In this document: piece after piece, positions 59,087-64,000 of the stretch
How positions within the stretch are numbered: the first letter of the stretch is position 1
How the letters are laid out: each line of letters starts with the position of its first letter
From: CBDFGE01 sp965247055
Lineage (GTDB): Bacteria > Chloroflexota > Dehalococcoidia > Lucifugimonadales > JAGWBF01
Direction: 5' to 3'
NCBI GenBank assembly: GCA_965247055.1
Contig: CBDFGE010000005.1
Coordinates: forward strand, 186,001-250,000
Length of the DNA: 64,000 nt
Notes under the pieces: generated by a model
Told to the model about the DNA's origin: nothing
Seen by the model: only the letters and a program-made list of their open reading frames with translations
Database searches by the model: none
Translations under genes and position numbers: made by a program

Positions 59087-61138
59087 TTGCCCAACCAGCT
59101 TATCAACGAGACAAGCCCGTACCTTCTTCAGCATGCCCACAACCCCGTGGACTGGTATCCCTGGGGTGAGGAAGCCCTGAGGCGGGCGAGGGAGGACGAT
59201 AAGCCTATCCTGCTGAGTATAGGCTATTCGGCCTGCCACTGGTGCCACGTCATGGAGCGGGAGTCTTTCGAGGACCCGGATATCGCCGGCATCATGAACG
59301 AGAACTTCGTCAGCATAAAAGTAGACCGTGAGGAGAGGCCCGACCTCGATGGACTGTACATGAGCGCGGTGCAGGCGCTGACCGGTGGTGGAGGCTGGCC
59401 AATGACGGTCTTCCTCACCCCCGAGGGGAAGCCCTTTTACGGTGGGACCTACTTCCCGCCGGTGGACTCGAGGGGCCTGCCCGGATTCCCGAAGGTGCTG
59501 CTGGGTGTGGCGGAGGCATACCGGACGAGGAGGGGAGAGGTGGCGCAGGCCACCGAGCAGCTGGTGTCTCACCTGCAGCATATGGCCCAAGTCCAGCGGA
59601 GCGTGGAGCCGCTGACCGATGCCGTACTTCATGAGGCTTACTTTGCGACGGCCCGCAGTTGCGACCTCGAAAATGGCGGGTTCGGCGGGGCCCCCAAGTT
59701 TCCCCAGCCGATGGCGCACGAGTTCCTGCTTCGCTACTACCATCGGACCGAGAGTCCAAGGGCGCTGGAAATGGTAGAGACTGCCCTGGAGCGGATGGCC
59801 ACGGGAGGTATCTACGACCAGATCGGCGGCGGGTTTCACCGGTACTCCACCGACGCCTACTGGCTGGTGCCCCACTTCGAGAAGATGCTCTACGATAACG
59901 CCCTCCTGAGCCGCCTTTACCTTCATGCGTACCAGGTGACCAAGAAGCCGCTGTACCGGCGAATCGCCGAGGAGACCCTGGACTACGTGCTCAGGGAGAT
60001 GACCGACCCTTCGGGCGGCTTCTACGCCACCCAGGACGCCGACAGCGAAGGCAGCGAGGGTGAGTTCTTTGTCTGGACTCCTGAGGAGCTCGACGCGGTG
60101 CTGGGTCCGGTCGACGGGCCTCTCGTCGCCGGTTACTTCGGTGTGACGGAGGGAGGCAACTTCGAGGGCAAGAATATCCTGCACGTGCCGCAGCCACCAG
60201 AGGCCGTGGCTGGTGAGGCCGGTGTGGACGTAGACACCCTGGAGGCGGCTGTGCGGCGGGCCGGGCCCATCCTGATGGAGGTCCGGGAGCGGCGGGTGCA
60301 TCCGGGCAGGGATGAGAAGGTCCTTACGGCCTGGAACGGCATGATGATGCGGAGCTTTGCCGAGGCGGCTTGCATCCTACAACGGGAGGACTACAGGCAG
60401 GCGGCGGTGGCAAATGCCCGCCTCTTGCTTGGTGCGTTGAGCAGCGATGGGCGGCTTCTGCGCAGCTACAAAGATGGCAGGGCCAGACTGAAGGGGTATC
60501 TCGAAGACTACGCCTTCGTGACAGACGGCCTGCTGGCCCTGTACGAGGCCACCTTCGAGCGACGGTGGCTGGAGGGGGCCCGGACCCTGGCGGACGGTAT
60601 GATCGAGCTTTTCTGGGAGGAGCAGCAAGGCGTCTTCTACGACACCGGAAAGGACCACGAGTCGCTGATAGTCCGGCCGAGGGATTTCTTTGACAACGCG
60701 ATGCCCTGCGGCGGCTCAACGGCTGCGGAAGCGCTGCTTCGTCTTTCGGTCCTTACCGGGGATAGTGAGTACGCCAGGAGGGCGGCCACCGCGCTACGGT
60801 CAATGCGCCAGTACATGGCTCAGGCACCCCTTGGTGTGGCCCACTGGCTCTGTGCTCTGGACTGGTACGTGTCCACTCCCAGGGAGATCGCGATCGTGGG
60901 GGCTGTGGACGATCCGGATACCCGGTCGCTGGTGGAGGTGCTCTACGACCGCTACCTGCCCAACAAGGCGGTGGCCGGAAAGGCCACTCCCATAGAGAGC
61001 GACGGCTTTCCGGAAATACCTCTTCTGGAGGGCCGGGACATGGTAGGAGGCCGGCCCACGGCTTACGTATGCCAGAACTACGTCTGCCAGCTCCCGGTCA
61101 CCGGGCCAGAGGCCCTGGCAGCACAGCTGGGTGATTAG
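59087..61138 (+). CDS. DUF255 thioredoxin-domain protein (YyaL/SSP411-like)
   Basis: A 683-residue protein. The N-terminal NETSPYLLQHAHNPVDWYPWG and thioredoxin motif CHWCHVM (about residues 50-56) define the DUF255 family. The rest is an (alpha/alpha)6-barrel like that of N-acylglucosamine epimerases. The cysteines of CxxC are ordinary here, unlike the selenoproteins elsewhere. The start is TTG after AAGGGAG. The biochemical role of the family is unclear; cytosolic. Confidence 0.9.
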   Translation: MPNQLINETSPYLLQHAHNPVDWYPWGEEALRRAREDDKPILLSIGYSACHWCHVMERESFEDPDIAGIMNENFVSIKVDREERPDLDGLYMSAVQALTGGGGWPMTVFLTPEGKPFYGGTYFPPVDSRGLPGFPKVLLGVAEAYRTRRGEVAQATEQLVSHLQHMAQVQRSVEPLTDAVLHEAYFATARSCDLENGGFGGAPKFPQPMAHEFLLRYYHRTESPRALEMVETALERMATGGIYDQIGGGFHRYSTDAYWLVPHFEKMLYDNALLSRLYLHAYQVTKKPLYRRIAEETLDYVLREMTDPSGGFYATQDADSEGSEGEFFVWTPEELDAVLGPVDGPLVAGYFGVTEGGNFEGKNILHVPQPPEAVAGEAGVDVDTLEAAVRRAGPILMEVRERRVHPGRDEKVLTAWNGMMMRSFAEAACILQREDYRQAAVANARLLLGALSSDGRLLRSYKDGRARLKGYLEDYAFVTDGLLALYEATFERRWLEGARTLADGMIELFWEEQQGVFYDTGKDHESLIVRPRDFFDNAMPCGGSTAAEALLRLSVLTGDSEYARRAATALRSMRQYMAQAPLGVAHWLCALDWYVSTPREIAIVGAVDDPDTRSLVEVLYDRYLPNKAVAGKATPIESDGFPEIPLLEGRDMVGGRPTAYVCQNYVCQLPVTGPEALAAQLGD

Positions 61139-61210
61139 GGGTGGAGACGGTAACCTTTTTGAAGATGCGATGTGGCAGCGTTTTTGCGGGAAGGTCTGGG
61201 CCACTCCATG

Positions 61211-61240
61211 TTGACGTCCGGCCCTCGCAATGAGTAAATT
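61211..61240 (+). promoter_or_regulatory. promoter of the isocitrate dehydrogenase gene
   Basis: TTGACG (61211-61216), 18 bases, TAAATT (61235-61240), in the 230-base gap between the DUF255 gene and the dehydrogenase. The rest of the gap shows nothing recognisable. Confidence 0.45.
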
Positions 61241-61369
61241 GGGAGGTAACCTCTCGCGACGGGGAAACCCTCGGATGGGCGGGATGCTGCTCAGAAGGCC
61301 CTGGCAGGTCAGTGGTGGTAAAGGGCGCCGGGCCGGCGTCGGCCGTTGAGCATCAGAAGAGGAGCCAGC

Positions 61370-62572
61370 ATGGTAGATAGGCAGGCAATTGAAGCAGCTA
61401 AGGAGCATTTCGGGCGGGTGGTGGAGCAGCAGCTCGAGCGGGTGGAGCGCCTCAAAGCCGAGCAGGACTGGCTAGACTACGGCAAAATAAGCCCCATCAC
61501 CGTCGGCGTGATAGACGGAGACGGCATAGGGCCCTTTATTGCCGCCGAGACCCGGCGAGTCCTGGGGTTCCTGTTGAAGGATCAGTTGGCCAGTGGCAAG
61601 GTGAAGGTGCGGCCCATAGAGGGGCTTACCATCGAGAGCCGGGCGGCCCAGTTGAAGAGCGTCCCGGACGACGTGCTGGCCCAGATCAGGGAATGCGACG
61701 TCATCCTCAAGGGGCCTACCCATACGCCCGAGCAGGGCGACGGTTGGCCCAACCTCGCCAGTGCCAACGTGACCTTGCGTAAGGAGCTGGACCTGTTCGC
61801 CAACGTACGCCCGGTCCGTATACCACAGAAGGGCATCGACTGGACCTTCTTCCGCGAGAATACGGAGGGCATGTACGCGGTGGGCGACCAGGGCTTAAAT
61901 GTGACCGATGACCTGGCGGTTGACTTCAGGATAATCACGAGCCAGGGCTCCGAGCGCATTATCGATGCCGCCTTCGCCCATGCACAGCGGACGGGGAAGG
62001 AAACGGTCACCGTGGTGACCAAGGCCAATATCGTCAAGACCACCGACGGCAAGTTCCTGGACATGGCCAGGAGGGTGGCCAGCAGGTACCCCACCATCCA
62101 GTGGCAGGGTTGGTACGTAGATATCATGGCGGCGGCCCTTATCAATCCCGCTCGCCAGAAACAGTTCCAGGTGCTGGTGCTGCCCAATCTGTACGGCGAC
62201 ATCCTCACCGACGAGGCGGCCCAGATCCAGGGGGGTGTGGGTACTGCGGGCAGCGCGAACATCGGCAAGAGGTACGGGATGTTCGAGGCCGTCCATGGCA
62301 GCGCCCCCCGCATGGTGATGGAGGGCCGAGCCCAGTACGCCGACGCCAGCTCCATGATGCGTGCCGCAGCGATGATGCTGAGTCATATAGGGTTCGAGGC
62401 ACAGAGCAATAGGCTGCACGAGGCCCTGGACATCTGCGGGCAGTACGAGAAAAAGGTCGCCATCACCGGCCGCGGTACTGGTTCCACGACAAAGGAGTTC
62501 GCCGACTATGTGATGGATACCATCGGTGACCCGAGTCTGGAAGCGCGGTGGGAGGGGTACGTCCACGCCTGA
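61370..62572 (+). CDS. icd: isocitrate/isopropylmalate-family dehydrogenase, probable isocitrate dehydrogenase
   Basis: Decarboxylating dehydrogenase, 400 residues. GVIDGDGIGPFIAAET and LKGPTHTPEQGDGW are N-terminal signatures, and the NLYGDILTDEAAQIQGGVGTAGSANIG segment binds metal and substrate. FFRENTEGMYAVGDQG supports isocitrate rather than isopropylmalate. AGAGGAG precedes ATG 61370. Malate dehydrogenase follows, so a TCA cycle role is likely. Cofactor choice (NAD or NADP) cannot be told reliably. Confidence 0.88.
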   Translation: MVDRQAIEAAKEHFGRVVEQQLERVERLKAEQDWLDYGKISPITVGVIDGDGIGPFIAAETRRVLGFLLKDQLASGKVKVRPIEGLTIESRAAQLKSVPDDVLAQIRECDVILKGPTHTPEQGDGWPNLASANVTLRKELDLFANVRPVRIPQKGIDWTFFRENTEGMYAVGDQGLNVTDDLAVDFRIITSQGSERIIDAAFAHAQRTGKETVTVVTKANIVKTTDGKFLDMARRVASRYPTIQWQGWYVDIMAAALINPARQKQFQVLVLPNLYGDILTDEAAQIQGGVGTAGSANIGKRYGMFEAVHGSAPRMVMEGRAQYADASSMMRAAAMMLSHIGFEAQSNRLHEALDICGQYEKKVAITGRGTGSTTKEFADYVMDTIGDPSLEARWEGYVHA

Positions 62573-62726
62573 GCATCGCGCTGTGGGCGCGATTCGCCCC
62601 GGTTCGTCCGCCGCATTCGTCCGATGTATCCGCCCCCTGGCGGCAGGCGTGCTGGGACCGATTGTCTCAGCGGCGTGGCGCCACCGTGGGCCGCATAAAT
62701 CCCGGGATAAGTAGAAGGGGAGTCGC

Positions 62727-63671
62727 ATGCGCAAAAAGGTGACGGTGGTAGGAGCGGGCAACGTGGGGGCAACCACAGCCCAGCGGATCCACGGGCTCGG
62801 CTACGCCGACGTAGTGCTGGTGGACGTGGTAGAAGACCTGCCCCAGGGGAAGGCACTGGACATGCTGGAGTCGGGCCCGGTCCTGGGGTCCGATGCCCGG
62901 ATAGTGGGGAGCAACAGTTACGATGAGACGGCCGACTCGGACATGGTGATCGTCACGGCGGGGGTGGCGCGCCGGCCGGGTATGAGCCGTGACGACCTGC
63001 TCTTGACCAACATGAAGATAGTAGGCGGTGTCACCAGGGAGGTCGTGAAGCGCTCCCCCCATTGTGTCATGATCGTGGTGACCAATCCCCTGGACGCCAT
63101 GGTACAGCACGCCTTCGAGGTGAGTGGCTTTCCCAGCCAACGGGTCTTCGGCATGGCGGGCATCCTGGACACATCCCGTTTTCGTACCTTCATCGCCCGG
63201 GAGCTGGACGTATCGGTGGAGGACGTCCATGCATATGTCCTGGGCAGCCATGGCGACGATATGATTCCGCTGGTACGCTACACGACTGTGGGCGGCATAC
63301 CCATCTCCGAGCTTCTACCCCAGGAGGCTATAGACCGGCTCGTCCGGCGAACCCGCCAGGGAGGAGGGGAGATAGTGCAGCTCCTGAAGGCAGGCAGCGC
63401 CTATTATGCCCCTTCCGCCGCCATTACCCAGATGGCCGAAGCGGTGCTCCTGGACAAGAAACGGGTCCTCCCCTGCTGCGCCTACCTGGAGGGCCAGTAC
63501 GGCATCAGGGGCCTCTACGTGGGGGTCCCAGTGAAGCTGGGTGCCGGGGGTGTCGAGCAGATAATCGAGATAAGTCTTACAGACGGCGAGCGGGCCGCGC
63601 TCGGCAAGTCCGCCGACAGCGTACGGGAGTTGGTCGAGATCATGCACAGGTCCGCCGCGACCGGCGGATAA
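62727..63671 (+). CDS. mdh: malate dehydrogenase
   Basis: LDH-like malate dehydrogenase, 314 residues. NAD site VVGAGNVGATTAQ, substrate loop ARRPGMSRDDLL (Arg rather than Gln marks malate specificity), NPLDAMVQ and catalytic His in VLGSHGDDMIPL. GAAGGGGAG precedes the ATG. It oxidises malate to oxaloacetate. It is next to isocitrate dehydrogenase on the same strand, probably one transcript. Confidence 0.95.
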   Translation: MRKKVTVVGAGNVGATTAQRIHGLGYADVVLVDVVEDLPQGKALDMLESGPVLGSDARIVGSNSYDETADSDMVIVTAGVARRPGMSRDDLLLTNMKIVGGVTREVVKRSPHCVMIVVTNPLDAMVQHAFEVSGFPSQRVFGMAGILDTSRFRTFIARELDVSVEDVHAYVLGSHGDDMIPLVRYTTVGGIPISELLPQEAIDRLVRRTRQGGGEIVQLLKAGSAYYAPSAAITQMAEAVLLDKKRVLPCCAYLEGQYGIRGLYVGVPVKLGAGGVEQIIEISLTDGERAALGKSADSVRELVEIMHRSAATGG

Positions 63672-63898
63672 TGCTCCGGACAGAGAGGTAGGATTATCGT
63701 GCCCGCAAATGGCTCCTGTGGGTGGATGGTGACTTTGACGAGGAGCCAAGGTACTACTCGTCATGAGGGGGCTTTCCATGTGGAGGGCACTGAAGATTAT
63801 TCTGGCAGTATTTGGCTATCAGAGATAGATAACAATGGAAGAGAAACCTTCCACAACCTGCGAACAGTGTGTACCGCTCCCCCGCTAAGAAGGATTCC

Positions 63899-64000
63899 CT
63901 ACTCTGGCACGCTCTCCCTGGCCCTGGCGAGGGCGAGCTTGAATATCTCGTAGGGCTGGGCGCCGGTGAAAAGCTGGTTGCCGATCAGAAAGGCCGGGAT
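63899..64000 (-). CDS. DsbA/2-hydroxychromene isomerase-like thioredoxin-fold protein, C-terminal fragment
   Basis: The last 33 codons of a minus-strand gene that runs off the window. The reading IPAFLIGNQLFTGAQPY followed by EIFKLALARA is the classic end of DsbA/FrnE-like thioredoxin-fold proteins, with the cis-Pro directly at the window edge. The active site lies outside. The stop is TAG at 63901-63899. Whether its active site is CxxC or UxxC cannot be seen here. Confidence 0.75.
   Translation of the reverse strand: MPAFLIGNQLFTGAQPYEIFKLALARARESVPE

Noticed and set aside
63699..63953. Open frame of 84 codons on the plus strand
   Set aside because: Composition is not protein-like, and it overlaps the DsbA-like gene end on the other strand.
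1..64000. tRNA or rRNA genes
   Set aside because: No T-arm with an acceptor stem and no conserved rRNA stretch was found on either strand; sites resembling GGTTCGA are inside coding genes.

Overview
The window is GC-rich, gene-dense bacterial chromosome. Gene content (family III CoA-transferases, amidases, a FIST protein, a Nuo operon without nuoEFG, an SdhABE-type succinate dehydrogenase, queuosine genes and an exopolysaccharide block) suggests a Chloroflexota lineage near Dehalococcoidia or SAR202. That assignment is inferred from gene content and style only. No rRNA or tRNA gene is visible.

The most interesting content is a set of probable selenoproteins that ordinary gene calling would truncate at TGA. 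On the minus strand at 22316-23402 lies a three-gene operon: a 119-aa unknown protein, a ferredoxin:thioredoxin reductase catalytic chain, and a glutaredoxin-like redoxin. In the reductase, in-frame TGA codons stand where the two redox-active cysteines belong (CPU and CIU), while all four Fe-S ligand cysteines remain. The redoxin has a UGPC active site. If the TGAs are read through, reductase and redoxin overlap by one base (TAATG). A fourth TGA replaces the second active-site cysteine of an OsmC protein (9497-9946). All four TGAs are followed by a hairpin whose loop begins 19-24 nt downstream and has a G in its first two positions, as expected of bacterial SECIS elements. Together they suggest a ferredoxin-driven diselenide/selenol relay plus a selenium OsmC peroxidase.

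Layout. 1-4.8 kb: small protein, Gfo/Idh oxidoreductase and two CoA-transferases (+). 4.8-8 kb (-): an internally duplicated unknown protein, an MFS exporter whose 3' end is repeated as a 51-bp tandem array, and a protoglobin. 8-11 kb (+): metallo-beta-lactamase-fold hydrolase, OsmC selenoprotein, frameshifted NHL lipoprotein. 11-13.7 kb (-): alpha/beta hydrolase, amidase and its small partner. 13.9-14.9 kb: alcohol dehydrogenase. 14.9-22.2 kb: exopolysaccharide block (sugar transferase, nucleotide-sugar dehydrogenase, two epimerases, PHP protein, VanZ-like protein, Wzz/BY-kinase). 22.3-23.4 kb: selenoprotein operon. 23.6-26.1 kb: queF-queD-queC-queE, with an IS5 element inserted exactly at the queE stop codon. 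27.4-34.4 kb: Rieske ferredoxin, threonine aldolase, hydrolase, lspA with a zinc-ribbon tail, rluD, a MITE-like element, a frameshifted di-haem lipoprotein and gltX. 34.5-45.1 kb: nuoABCDHIJK, a small DUF2007-like gene, then nuoLMN. 45.3-50.4 kb: NAD kinase, Nudix hydrolase, sdhA-sdhB-sdhE. 50.5-54.7 kb (-): Uma2 nuclease, GSA-type aminotransferase, a second amidase with small partner, lipoprotein cyclophilin. 54.9-64 kb: amidohydrolase, zinc-ribbon proteins, substrate-binding and FIST proteins, DUF255 thioredoxin-like protein, isocitrate and malate dehydrogenases, and the end of a DsbA-like gene.

Respiration is well represented: isocitrate, malate and succinate dehydrogenases feed electrons to complex I and quinone. 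Complex I has no NADH-input module here, so reduced ferredoxin is a plausible donor. Ferredoxin is also what the selenium reductase would use. Several genes have no ATG/GTG/TTG start where one is needed (nuoA, an amidase, queF) and probably start at CTG or ATA. No intergenic stretch exceeds about 300 bases once these corrections are made.
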